Position numbers and translations under genes: made by a program. DNA of 64,000 nt from Pseudoips prasinana (lineage: Eukaryota; Arthropoda; Insecta; Lepidoptera; Nolidae), in the NCBI GenBank assembly GCA_951640165.1, contig OX621251.1:27118893-27182892 (forward strand). The letters run 5' to 3'. The notes beneath the pieces were generated by a model. That model had not been told where the DNA came from. It searched no databases and saw only the letters and a list, made by a program, of their open reading frames with translations. Shown here in pieces: positions 24,957-37,343 of the stretch (position 1 is its first letter; every line of letters starts with the position of its first letter).

Positions 24957-25239
24957 ATTGATTTTATAAAGCAATTCTTGGTAAAGCTCGAATTTTAATT
25001 ACTGTTACTTGTTATCTTTACTTTTGCTCGTAGTAACCATGCAACGATAGAACTTATTGAAATTGTTCGTTTTTAAACAAAGTGAAGTTAAAGTTGACAG
25101 CTGACAGGTTGACAACAATAGCCAGAGAGCTTAATATTCCTGATCGATAGTAATACGACTTCCATGTTTAGAACGCAATTGATTCCATGGCAATAATAAA
25201 TATCTAGCTACTACGATTTTTTTTAGTAAGGGATAATGC

Positions 25240-25460
25240 CTACGCATTCAAACCTACCTGCCGTGGACTTCTCTTGGCGCCTGAAGGGGGGAGCTCCGGG
25301 AACGCGGGTATGCTCCTGCGGTGCCCCCCTTTTTCGCCATGTCCCAGATGGTCGGGACACCTACCCTAGGAGGGCCCTGGATGGCCCTCCCTATTTGCCG
25401 ACTCCTGCCAGTCCTGCACGACTGCGCCACAAACAGATCGCTGTCTTCCCGGAACTGCTT
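25240..25460 (+). repeat. GC-rich retroelement-like block
   Basis: Contains gggaacgcgggtatgct, also found at 9-27 of the window. It forms part of the open frame at 25236-25652, which runs into the foldback element. I do not regard that frame as a gene. Confidence 0.5.
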
Positions 25461-26160
25461 GCAAGTGACCATCAGAATGGCTGGTTGCCTATGGCAGGCG
25501 GCTCTGAAAGTATTTTGAAGAATTGCTATCCAATTGCTTATTGGTACTATATGATACATTCAGAGAAATATGAATATTTTTTTGACCAGCCATTCCAACG
25601 TCAGGAAGGATCGTGGCCACCGTTTTCAGCGTTAAAGACGCAGAATTTCTAAAAGTGTGTTGTATCAATAATTGCTTCATTCACCAATTTAAGTTTGAGC
25701 TTCGTACATACATTAGATAAAAAATATAGCTTTTATTAATATTTATAATAGTACGAGGCAGGCATCAGGCACTTAGCCTGATAATTTGGAAAGGCAACAG
25801 ATTTTTTTCTGCTACAGCTTATTGTTCAACAATTACAAATATTAATAAAAGCTATATTTTTTTACCTAATGTATGTACGAAGCTCAAACTTAAATTGCAG
25901 AATGAAGCAATTAGTAAGCAATTATTGATACAACAAAATTTTTGAAATTCTGCGACTTTCACGCTGAAAACGGTGGCCACCATCGATCCTGACGTCAGAA
26001 TGGCTGGTCAAAAAAATATTCATATTTCTCTGAATGTATCATAATATAGTACCAATTATTGAAGAAATAAAGCAAATATAAGCAAGTGGATAGCAATTCT
26101 TCAATATACTTTCAGGGCCGCCTGCCATAGGCAACCAGCCATTTTGACGCTCACGCTTGC
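25461..26160. mobile_element. Foldback element (about 700 bp, arms about 280 bp)
   Basis: The left arm begins gcaagtgaccatcagaatgg and continues through tgcctatggcaggcggctct. The right arm ends in the complement (ccgcctgccataggcaacca). Arms stay matched through 'gacc agccattccaacgtcag' and 'atgtatgtacgaagctcaaa'. The loop is at about 25745-25840. The open frames on either strand are products of the palindrome. It lies between the two NDUFS5 copies. Confidence 0.85.
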
Positions 26161-26365
26161 AAGTAGCGGCAGTAGCGGACACTTCTCTTACTGCCACCGC
26201 ACACCCGAGGGGAGTTGGGCTGCCGGGTACCGCCACCGCCCCGACGTCTCCTCCATCTGCGAGTGGGATCGGCACGTTCCCGATCGCGCTCGGCGGCCTC
26301 CTTCTGGAGCATGACTGTCTCACAGAAGAAGACTACGGCGTCCCATACTACGAGCAGTACCTACT
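26150..26365 (-). pseudogene. Possible LINE ORF1-like fragment
   Basis: The minus strand reads a short charged stretch containing CETVMLQKEAAERDRER followed by an arginine- and glycine-rich run. This composition recalls gag-like ORF1 proteins of insect LINEs. There is no zinc knuckle, so the call is tentative. Confidence 0.3.
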
Positions 26366-26494
26366 ATTATTTTCCTTTTTTTTAAGTCAACGTCCGAACT
26401 AGAGAAATAAATTCCTATAGCGCAGTACGCTTTCGAATTCAAGTTTCATTTATTCCTATAATTTTTCATAACGATTCCACCCAAATGTGATTGA

Positions 26495-26745
26495 CGATCA
26501 CCGTAGCCTAGTTGGTAGTGCTCCTGCCTACGAAGCTGGTGGTCCTGGGTTCGAATCCCGGTAAGTGCAAATATTTGTGTGATGAGCATGAATATTTGTT
26601 TCTGAGTCATGGATGTTTTCTATGTAAGTATTTATCTATCTATATAAGTATGTATATCGGCGCCTGGTACCCATAGTACAAGCTTTGCTTAGTTTGGGGT
26701 TAAGATGATCTGTGTGACATTGTCCCTAAATATTATTATTATAAA
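26495..26745 (+). mobile_element. tRNA-derived SINE, family A
   Basis: A and B boxes as in the copy at 43-297, and the same body and ATT-repeat tail. Confidence 0.85.
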
Positions 26746-26749
26746 AGAG

Positions 26750-27116
26750 AAAATGTATTCGGGTGCAATCGGGATTTCTTTTACTCTTACTTTTACCAAA
26801 CACTGTCAGAAAACACAGGAGGAGGGTTTTTTCAATAGTTTTCTTATGATATGATATGGACACGGATGGACAGTCAATGAAGCGATCCTATAGGTATCCG
26901 ATTTTTCCTTTGGAGGTACGGAATCCTAAAAAGGAAGCATTATGTTGTAGAGCACCCCGAAAGCAGCAGTCCGAAAATCACTGGAGTGCGAGGTTATTAA
27001 AAAGTTATTTAGATTATTTAAGTTATTTAGGTACGCATTCCGGTTGAAAAATGATAACTAGACCACATCCATACTAGTAACCTTTTTGGGTGTCATCGCG
27101 ATATATATAAACGGAG
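26750..27116. other. Unassigned spacer with 'gtacggaatcct' relic
   Basis: Bases about 26855-26950 resemble the dispersed 'gggttccgta' repeat. No gene. Confidence 0.4.
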
Positions 27117-27257
27117 GTACAGACGCCAGCATATCAAGCTACCCCTATATGACAAATTTCCCCAATTGAAAGTGAACCTTATGCGAATGTGATAAAGTTG
27201 AAAATCTATAAAAGAAATTTGACAGATTGGGGTAGCTTGATGTGCTGCCGTCTGTAC
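27117..27257. mobile_element. Palindromic MITE (141 bp)
   Basis: Ends gtacagacgccagcatatca and gatgtgctgccgtctgtac are inverted, with the ggggtagcttgat block in the right arm. The layout parallels the 127-bp MITE at 3803 but the sequence differs. Confidence 0.8.
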
Positions 27258-27382
27258 ATTAACACTTGGTACCGGGGCAAAAAAATAGAAGATGACGATA
27301 AATTATTTTATTTACACCAGTAGGTAAGCAGTTCTGCGAATAAATTGATTGTAACTATATAACATAAAAACACTATATATAA

Positions 27383-30300
27383 CTAAAAACTGTCGATCTT
27401 CGGGGTTACATATTGGTTGTCGCCCTTCAGCGTGCCCTCGGCTATCTGCCTTTCGCGTTCCTTGCGCAATGCCTGGAAAAATCAAATTCAAAATTAATAA
27501 GGCCTACAGGTTTTCTAAAAACTCACTTACACTCATATTTATCGGCTTTCTGGAACAAAACTTAGAAATCGAACATATAGTACGTAAAAAGAGCACGTAA
27601 ACTTGATCTGACGGTGACTATCGTTTGTAAATAAATCGCTAGAGTGCAGATGTAAAAAATGTTAAATGTCTTAATTACACAGACTTAAGATAGAACTATC
27701 GGAGGGTTACCGTAGCCTAGTTGGTAGAGCTCCTGCCTACGAAGCTGGTGGTCCTGGGTTCGGATCCCGGTCAGTGCAAATATTTGTGTGATGAGCATGA
27801 ATATTTGTTTCTGAGTCATGGATGTTTTTAAGTATTCATCTATCTATATAAGTTTGTATATCGTCGCCTGGTACCCATAGTACAAGCTTTGCTTAGTTTG
27901 GGGCTAGGATGATCTGTGTGACATTGTCATTAGATATTATTATTATTAGAACATTGAAAATTTACGTGATGTTGACGGGCCGGTTGGCGTGGTTGATAAA
28001 TGCTTGCCTTTCGCGCCGCAGGTCGTGGGTTCGATTCCAACCCAGGACAGATATTTGTGTGCATAAATGTGTCTGTTTGCCCTGAGTCTGGGTGTAATTA
28101 TCTATATAAGTAAGTATGTATTTTACAATAATATAAATAAAAACATTGTAACAGAATAAGTGATCATCACCATAACAGATGGAACACATGGACAAATCAT
28201 TGGGGGAGGCCCAAAGATTATCTTGGGGAAGAAATGCCATAATCACTATTATTTAAATATGTAAAGTAGTACTAGCTGTACCCGATATATCAAATTCATT
28301 GGAATGATACGGGCGCCATCTGTTGAAGTTTGGTCGTACCAACTCAGAAACCTTCATGGGCTCATGCACAACAATTTGCTGAACATCATCACATGATCAA
28401 ATGCATAGTTAACAATTCTATAAAGGACATACAGACAAATATTCATTTTTATACATTTTATTCATACATACAAGAGACAATTAACACCTACTAGTAAAAT
28501 ATAGTGTTATTAAAACTTTTTGAGTGAAGTACAAAGTCTCCGAGGTTGTTGAATGTATGATTATAACACTATAATTAATAATACAAGGTTGTATGAGATG
28601 TACTTTGTGTCTGCCAAATAATAGGCAGACACAAATAACATCTCTAGATCTATAATCACTATGTTGATTATCATTGCTATGGAGTGACACCAACTTCATA
28701 TAACTTTGTATTATAGTGTTATAATAATACATTCAACATCCTACGAGACATATAAATGTTTATTAAGTACCCTGCAACACAAGGATTAATTTCCATAGTG
28801 TGGGCATTGTCTTTTAATAAAAAAAAAGATCAAGGTTTGTTAAACCAATTATTGCCCTGGCCATTATGTATTGTTGTATTCATCATAGCACTCCTAAGGC
28901 AAAACATTTTATATGTTGTATATACTAAACATAACTTTATACATTAGTTAATATATAATTAAACAAATCGTTATAAATGATAAAAAAAATCATTACTGTG
29001 TACTGTCACAAGAGTTCCTAATATTCTTAACCTTCCGCATACAAGGTGCAAAAAATCTATATGCCATACAAGGTGGGGTCTAAATAACCCAAGTAGATTT
29101 TATGATAGTGTGAAAGTATATTGAAGTATGGAGTTTAAAGGTGCATTATACGATTTTTGAAGATATAAATAACAATAAAAAACAAAAATAGTAAAGCTGT
29201 AATCAAAGGTTTAACAGTAATTTGGGACTGAAAACAAGGCTTAGGTAAAGTTATTAATATTTCAGGAAAAACATATCAGACTTTATGCTCCTTATAATCA
29301 ACTATATATGTTTAAAGAAAAATTACATTTATAAAAAAAGGTCAGGATTCAGGATCACTGCATCTTGGAACTGTCTGCATAGTTAGTCTTTTCTAAAACA
29401 AGTATCACACTCCATATGGCTGTGGTCTAATCACAAGGCTATATGGCATTTTCGCATGCTCAGTTGGTTTTGCGGTTTTTAGTTCTTGAGCATTTCACAC
29501 ATCTTTGCCGGAAATTTGCGATTTTAAGTTGGGGAGCACTCTGTTCACCTAACTGGTCTCCAATTCTCTTTCTCAACTTCTAATCTTTCATTATCCTTCC
29601 TAGATTTTGAATGTTCATCCAATAGTGATAACGCTAGTTTCCTTAGAAACCCTCTCCTAGTATCACTTTTTTACTGTCAATATTATTGTTCAGCATATGA
29701 ATCACCATAGCATTTATACCTGCATGGTTAAGCTATAAAAGATTGTTAAAGGCCAGCGGTTAGCTTGCGTGATACATCATTTGTTCTGGCTAGTTTATCT
29801 ACAACATCGACACCACTTTTTGTGGCATTGTAGAAGGTTATCATAGAAGTTGTTTGTTTAGATCCAGTTGCAAGATCTATTTTAGCATTGTGATGCATTG
29901 AAGACATCAAGTACACCATATTTCTGGGCTTTGGCACATATGAGACTGTTGGCACTTCTTGAAGCATAATTAAAAAGATATTGGCATTTTGAAATGGCTG
30001 GGGTATGTGAGACCCCACCTTGTATGCGAAAGGTTAACTTGTTATAGGTAAGTTGCAACGCGGTAGTCTAGATTGTTAAAAACATAACTAAGAGGATAAA
30101 GCTTACAGGCGAGGACAATTATTGACAAAGACTAGAAAGATAATTGTTAATAATAATAATATAATATGTGTTTCTTGAAGATAGGTGACTTAGTGAGCTT
30201 GTGCCTACCTGAATGTTCTGGCCGATGCGCCCACACACTTTGTATTATCTATTAAGGTTCCAGATTAATTAAATACATGCGTGTTAAAGAAATCATTACG

Positions 30301-31652
30301 TTTTTATTTACTTGTCGCTGGATATACTCTGCCAACATTGATATTTGTATTGATAATTTAAATATTGAATTAACTGGGATATTATTATCAAAATATTATG
30401 GGAAAATATTAACAGTTTTCAAAATAAGGAACTTTGGTATGATCTGCCAAAAATTGGTATGGTTTGCCAATATTTATCCGTTATTGAAACCGGTAGTAGA
30501 GACACCCGCAGAGTTTGTTTCGCTGGGTCTTCTCAGTTGGGGCGCATTGGATCCGGTGGTAGCATTAAAGCGCGACCGTCGTTATTAACATAAGGTCCGT
30601 CATAATAATATCACCTTAATATAGACAGAACCATTACCAATATGTATTACAAATATTAGACTTAAACTAGATAATTAGACTTAAACTAGATCATTAAACT
30701 TAAACATAATCTCTTGACAATAACTTGATACGAGCTAGCTAAATGTCATTGCTGTTATAAAATAAATTTTATTAATGTTTTAATACTATCAATACAATGT
30801 GTACCTGTATATCTATGTTACAAGAAATAATAATGTATACAACTATAATACTACAAACATGTTCTGACTATTTACAAGAGCTTTTTTAAAGTCTACGTGA
30901 ATAAAAACCTTTTTTATTTTTATTTCATCATCATCATTGTAACAACCAAAAGACGTTGACACCTGTACAAAGGCCACACCCAAACATCTCCACAATTGCC
31001 GGTCTTATGTTTCCCACATCTTGCAGCTTTCAGCAACCCTCACAAGGTCACTCAAATCTTTGGTCGGCCTGCTTTTCAATATTACAAATTCCTTATAAGT
31101 ACCCAATGAGATTAGGCTAATTAGAGTCAAGGCACTAATATTAAATTTTGTTTATTGAAACTTTTTTTACAAAATAATTAATAGATTATTGGTAGATAAC
31201 GGGACCCATACATACAGTAGGATTACAAAATTGAAATCATATGTCATATGCCATATTTGGCAGACAAGTTGAGATTGACAGTTTGATGGTCATAGTAATG
31301 AGAGACTTGCAACTACCCATTCTCTGGAAGGTCATCCGCCGGGATGACTTTCTCTGCTGATGATATTCATCGCCATCATCGCATTGCAAAGGTTCACTTA
31401 GTCTTAACTAAATATTGTATGTTTTATGCTAATTCTTACCAAAAATCGTTTGAACTGCAGTGTATGAGTCTGACACTCATGGAAATCTCCGAACAAGTGC
31501 GAGCATTTGACCTTTCCGCGCTCAAGCCCGTAAGCCTCTAAGCAGTCCATGTAACGTGCCTCTTCTTTCTGGCATTTGCCCAACAGTTGATGCGACACCA
31601 TGCCTCCAGTCACATCCGTGAACGGAGAACGTAAGAATGGAGAAATAGACAT
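27383..31652 (-). CDS. NDUFS5: NADH dehydrogenase iron-sulfur protein 5, copy 2
   Basis: Second gene for the complex I intermembrane-space subunit. Coding exons are 31440-31652 and 27383-27472, joined in phase 0 at the same codon as copy 1 over a 3967-bp intron with GT donor and CAG acceptor; the product is 100 residues. Both CX9C pairs are intact (C-QKEEARYMD-C and C-SHLFGDFHE-C). The N-terminus SISPFLRSPFTDVTGG and C-terminus YVTPKIDSF align with copy 1 at about 65% identity, with no frameshift or stop. The gene is therefore probably functional, not a processed copy. The intron contains SINEs, a 214-bp palindrome and a piggyBac remnant. TRIP4 starts about 2 kb upstream on the other strand. 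Which copy is the main somatic gene cannot be read from the sequence. Confidence 0.87.
27705..27950 (+). mobile_element. tRNA-derived SINE, family A
   Basis: Boxes A (tagcctagttggtag) and B (ggttcggatcc), with body and tail as in the other family A copies. Inside the NDUFS5 copy 2 intron. Confidence 0.85.
27970..28140 (+). mobile_element. tRNA-derived SINE, family B (3'-truncated)
   Basis: Head ttggcgtggttgataaatgc with B box gggttcgattcc. The body stops after the 'tatctatataagtaagtatg' block. Confidence 0.8.
28536..28749. mobile_element. Palindromic MITE (214 bp)
   Basis: The arms gtctccgaggttgttgaatg and cattcaacatcctacgagac are inverted. A second inner hairpin (tttgtgtctgcc/ggcagacacaaa) marks the centre. 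Confidence 0.75.
29031..30033 (-). mobile_element. piggyBac-type transposon remnant with TTAA flanks
   Basis: Both ends carry ccttncgcatacaaggtg as inverted terminal repeats, and each is flanked by TTAA (29027-29030 and 30034-30037), the piggyBac target-site signature. At about 1.0 kb it lacks most of the transposase. Lies in the NDUFS5 copy 2 intron. Confidence 0.85.
29390..30018 (-). pseudogene. piggyBac transposase C-terminal relic
   Basis: The first 90 codons (30018-29746) encode the late part of the piggyBac DDE transposase: SYVPKPRNMVYLMSSMHH, then MITFYNATKSGVDVVDKLA, where the D of GVDVVDK belongs to the conserved catalytic region. Downstream, stops and shifts interrupt a frame that still shows the C-terminal cysteine cluster (RCVKCSRTKNR). 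The catalytic N-terminal half is missing, so the protein cannot work. Confidence 0.8.
30040..30720. other. Unassigned intronic stretch
   Basis: No domain recognised in the open frame 30277-30588. Confidence 0.35.
30800..31075. repeat. LINE-tail fragments
   Basis: Bases 30860-30920 carry the 'aagtctacgtgaataaaaac' tail. Bases 30935-31075 resemble the RTE 3' end seen at 17415 (ccacaattgccggtctt). Confidence 0.55.
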
Positions 31653-33697
31653 CTTGTCTACTGAAAATACATTTTAATGAGATTAATTAAGATTTACTTA
31701 ATAAATTTAGGTTACAAAATTACGTAAACAAATGAAAACAGAATTCAATCCGTTTGTGAGTTTCATATTTACAGAATTTGCTGCGTTTTTGTTTAGATTA
31801 AATATCAATATGATAAATGCTGGCTAAAACATTTGATATTATACAATTTACCTTTCTATTTTTGAAAAATGGAATTTAAAAAACAAAATTATGACAGCCG
31901 ATTTGTGTCAAAATTTAAATGTTGCCATTAAAATATTTTTTCCTCTTCTTAAACAATTAAATAAGATCAAACAAGCGCGAGCGGCGAATATAAGAGAAAT
32001 GGCGAAATTCCCAGTGGCGAAGTGAAGCTTCCGATTTATGAAACTAATAACTGGTACAGATTTATATAAACATTAAATAGGTAACTTCATTCAAAATTGT
32101 CGCAATTAGTCTAAGGATTAATTGCGACAAGGAAATTTAAAATGCTCAAATTATACACGAGCCTTCGTGTAATTTACAAAATTTAAACTTTTTGTTAAGA
32201 ATATTTTTTTTAAGTGAATATAATAAACGATCATCGATATAAAAAACGTCATAATAAACGGGTGAATTTATAACAATAAAGAAAAGCCTTAACTTTTTTT
32301 ATATTATAGAAAATTCTATAAATTTCCTTTACGATGACTTCAGATTATATTTAATGAGAATTTCTGCTAATCCGTCAGATAGTTAGTGAGGTAATTATGC
32401 TGGACTCTGACTAATATATAGTTATCTGTGTGCTGGACTGTCCAATGATGTCTCAACTCTTTTTTGGAAATCTCGAACACAATGTGACGTGTTTGAAATT
32501 TATAACAATTTCACTGGCCCGTAATAACTTAATAATTTCAAGATTGTCACTTTATAGCCCTAGAAACACTATAGACTTGTGGAGGATATGGCATGGATTT
32601 TAAACGAGGCTGACTAAGTAACGTTGGCTGCGATGAAGTATGATGTGGGTGGACTGTTTGTTTCTGCAAGAATCCATAGGTAGAATAACGATTCAATTAT
32701 CTTAATAGAAACCTGGAGAAATAAAATTGGCGATGTTATACTTTTTTTAAAAGTGCAAGAAATTTTACATACGGCTTCACAAAAATTTTTATGAATCGGG
32801 TAATTAGGCTACGCAAGCGAGGAATCAGAATATCTTTATTGGCAACCCTTTTTATATTATGTCAAACTAAAATCAATGTCTATCATTATCAGCTGGGATA
32901 TTTAGTGCTGCCAGGTCTATAGAGATTTTGAGAAGATATACTTTATTTGGGTTACTATTTTTTTAATTTCAGAAATATAAACTACTGCAGTTTATCTTCT
33001 TTATTGTAAGTCAATATTAGAATATTATCTTACTTTTGTTTCCAAATAATGAATTGCATTGCTTCTAGTAGTACTTACGGATTATGTAGGTATTACTTTG
33101 CTTTTGAGTTTTATCTTCTTGCCTTTATCCTATTTCTATTGCGGTCGACTTCTAGTAGAACTTAGCAAATTTTAGCAGCTATGCAAGTTGCCATAATTTA
33201 TCAAGCAGCTGCCTTATATGACATTGAAGCCCTGGAATTAGTACTAATATGACTAAATCAGGTAACAGATTTAATTAGGTTATAGCAATTTGTAAACAGT
33301 GGCGTAAAACATGTGTGACAACCAAGACCAACGGTTTACGTGTTCTTTTTCGAGGTACAGTGTCGTCACATCACAAACCAGACCCTAAACTATAAATCTT
33401 CATGCTTTTTTAAAATAATAATAATTTTATATAATATTTTTAGTAACAATTACTTGGTCTGTAGGAACAGCTTACAGTGAAAGTGATTTAAAGTTTAAAT
33501 TTAATCATTAAAATAATATTTATTTTACAATAATCTACTGCGATTTCTCATCTTCTGTTTTTTATAATTTTTTCAGATATTTCTTCTCATCGGAACCTGG
33601 CAATACTAAAGAGGTTACACCGTACACGTAAATAAACTGAGGATAAAACTATTGGATTATTTATTGGATTTAGTCAAGAAATTCTAGATTTTTCAAT
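31653..33697. other. Intergenic region between NDUFS5 copy 2 and TRIP4
   Basis: The divergent 5' flanks of both genes. A weak relic of the SINE family D body lies at about 33300-33370. No RNA gene or clear promoter motif recognised; 5' UTR exons could be hidden here. Confidence 0.4.
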
Positions 33698-36600
33698 ATG
33701 GACCAGTGGCTTAGCGAAAGCTTATCAAGAATTCTAGACTTTGAAGTACCGGACGATTTAATAAAGTAAGAAATACTATTTTCATAAGTTCCACATATCA
33801 ATTAAAGTGGTTTATTATATAGATTTTTTATAGTCAAACTTTTCGTCGGTTAGTTAAGATAATTTTTAATGTTTCAGATACATTTTGTCCATAGATAATG
33901 AAGCCGACTTGAAAGAATACATAAAAACTTTGATAGATTTTGATAACGCCCAACATAAGAATTTCTTCTCCGAACTGTGTAAGAGAAAATTTCCGGGTAA
34001 AGGTAATTGAATTCAAATTATCCTTTAAATTTCTGTTAATAATAATAAAACAATGTTGAATAAAAATACTTCAGATTATTGCACAATATTTAAAAGCGAT
34101 TTACCAATTAGAATCTGATTATTAGAAAATCTGTTTCTTAACATAGATCTGAACAGACTTAAAACAATAAAACTCCCTGCATCACTCTTCAGCATATTAT
34201 TTCTAAAGTTCACAATCATAACAGCTCTAAGGAGACCACTGCTAGAAAAAACTGGATTTGCGATAATCACCTCAATTGGCAGACAGGTTGGCCTTCGCTA
34301 TATGATGGTCATAGTACTCAGAAAGAAGCTGCTGCCTGTCCTCCAGAGAACAGAGCAGCTTCTTACCAGTACTTATATTCCCTTGGGTCGGCTTCTACAT
34401 CCCTCGTGGGATCAGATGGGTTTTTTATATCAGAGGGTGTCAATGAGCAAGTGGGTCACCTGATGGTAAGTGATCACCACTGCCCATAGACACTCACAAC
34501 ACCAGAGGCTCCACAAGTGTGTTGCCGGCCTTTAAAAAGAGTCAGCAAACAAGTCTTGCTGGCCCTGCCCTGCACTCCAATGAGCGCTGGTGGCAGAAAC
34601 ACAACATTAAAATTAGTAATGTTATTATTAAGGAATGTCTTCTGTAAGGTGGAGTTACTTCCCCAGTCGGGCTGCTCTTTGAGCGAAATAATGCTATGCC
34701 CTGCCTACCTGATATTTTGATATTTGCCACCATTACCACACAGCTCTTAAGCTCTAACACTCCATAACTCAAATCAATCTGGCACCCTCTACCAACCCTG
34801 AGTAGGTGCTCTACAGTTAATCCACAAACTTACACACCGGCAGATAAAATTAAACATGTTTAGATGTAGGTGCCATCCATAGGCATTGTTTCTAGAGACT
34901 GCTGCCTGAAATGGTTATCACATTGATAACATCTTCTAAATTATATAATTTTTCAATTTATTGTCTATATTTTTGTATCTGTCCATCATTGCTAAGCCAG
35001 AACCGGTGGGTTTGATCTCCACCCAGGACAAATCTTTGTGTAACAAGCATGATTATTTGTTCTGTGTCTGGTTGTAAATTATCTATATGTATGTATTTAG
35101 AAATATATGTGTGTTTATCAGTAGTTGCCAAAGTACAGGCTCTGCCTCATTTGGGAGCAGATGGCAGGGTGTTAGTTATCCCTAAATATTTATTTGTTTA
35201 TATGTTATGATAGTTCCACAGATTGGTAAGAATGTTTTTTTTTAATTATGTGGTGGTCACCACAAAATAAAAAAAAATACATTTTACTTTATTTTATATT
35301 TACTTTTGTTTGTAAATGCTTTATTGTTCAGAACTCTGCCTGACGGGCCTGTTGGTGTGGTTGGCAAATGCTTGCTTGCTGCCAGGACAAATATTTGTGT
35401 GCATGAACATGTCTGTTTGTCCTGAGTCTGGGTGTAATTTATCTATATAAGTATGTATTTACAAAAAGAAAAGTAGTATATGTAGTACATCAGTTATCTG
35501 GTTTGTAGTATAAGCTCTACATAGTACAAGCTCTGCTTAGTTTGAGATCAGATGGCCGTGTGTAAATAATGTCCCAGGATATTATTAACTTTGGCAATGC
35601 AAACTGACTTGATAATTTTTGTCAAACTTAAATATGTGTTGTTTTTGTTCTTTGTTTTGCAATCTGTCCATTACACATTCAATAAAGTTTGTAGTACATA
35701 GATGATTTTACTATTATTTAGTTTTGAGTGAGTTTTCAGTTCTCCTAAGACAGCCCCCAATTATCATTATTTTTTCTATAATTTATAGTTCTAGCTTCAA
35801 TATGAGAATCATTATTCATGCCTTATCCGAAATATTTTCAGCATGTACATTAATGAAGCAGATGAAGAAAACAATCTCCAAGAAGAGGCAACAGCAGCAA
35901 ATTCTGGATGCTGAGAAACCAGTAGAGCCAGTAGAGCCAGTGGAAGAAGCCAAGTCCAAGAGGAAGACCAAGTATGTGAACCTGTACTCCCAGGAGGGGA
36001 ATAATGCACAGGTTGTGTTGTTGAAAGGTAAGGATAATCACCACCTAGATACACCTTTTTAACTGCAAGCTCTTAGCTGCAAGCTCTGGGAATTTAATTT
36101 ATTAATTAGGTATTCCTTTTAAACTCAATCATTGGTTTTAAACCCTGGTGGACGAAATAGTGTTATTGGATTTTTTCTGACAAGAGAAACCTTTTATGAT
36201 AGCGTCCTAGAGTACGGAAGTTGGCCTATTTTGGCCAAAGGGTAAAACGGGACCCTATTACTAAGACTTCGCTGTCTGTCACCAGGCTGTATCTCATGAA
36301 CTGTGATAGTTAAACAGTTGAAATTTTCATAGATGATGTATTTGCTGCTATAACACTCCTACACTATACTATAAAATAAAATAAATATTTAAGGTCCCAT
36401 ACAACAAACGTGAGTTTTGTTGCTCGTTTTTATAGATAGTGGTACGGAACCGTTCGTGCGCGAGTCCTACTCGCACTTGGCAGGCTTTTTTAAATACATA
36501 TAAGGGTATCAATCGAGTGTCTGGTTGCCATATTTGTGATGTTTGGGATCAGATGGTGTGTAATGGTATATATATTATATTAGACAAAATATATTTTTTT

Positions 36601-37273
36601 TTTATAGTAGTTATAACTTTCTTTTTTCAGATTTAACTTGTTTTCTCGCCAATTGATTTTATTTTTTTGTATTTATAGAACTGAATAATAAATTTGAATG
36701 GACTGAATAAAAAGCCCTGTTTTTTTAAATATTCCAGGGAGACACCACTGCAACTGCCAAGCTTCGAAACACGAGCTGATCAACAACTGCATAAACTGTG
36801 GTCGTGTAGTGTGCAAGCAGGAGGGGTCAGGGCCATGTCTGTTCTGTGGCAACCTGGTAATATTCAGTCAATTCTCTATTATGTAAAATTAATTTAAGTT
36901 GATAAACCTCTCTTTACATGTTTAGTCCTACTAATATACTAGGTATACTAATATTTAAGTATATACTAAATCTGGATAGAAGAACCTGAACCAAATCAAC
37001 ATAAGTAAGTAAGTAAGTAACTCTTTATTGTACACCAAAAAATAATACATAATAGGAACTTTGAGTATGTTAAGATTGTACAAATGGCGGCCTTATCGCT
37101 AAGTGCGATCTCTTCCAGGCAACCGTTGAATGGACCAGGAGTAAAGAAAAGGCATTTGGGTATTTGTTGTCATAATTAGCAGAAAGGATTATTTTTTTTT
37201 TCATTATTTTCTTTTTTTGTGATTTTTTTGTGGTTTTTTTGTACCATGGGTACTTTTAACAATAAATAAATAA

Positions 37274-37343
<70 letters not shown>

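Noticed and set aside
24615..24998. 127-codon plus-strand open frame
   Set aside because: Antisense to NDUFS5 copy 1 exon 1, whose twin CX9C protein is clearly the real product.
25236..25652. 138-codon open frame
   Set aside because: It crosses from a GC-rich retroelement block into one arm of the 700-bp foldback. The opposite strand and the other arm give similar frames.
35812..36054. 80-codon and 64-codon minus-strand open frames
   Set aside because: Shadows of TRIP4 exon 3, which fits the splice phases and the family.
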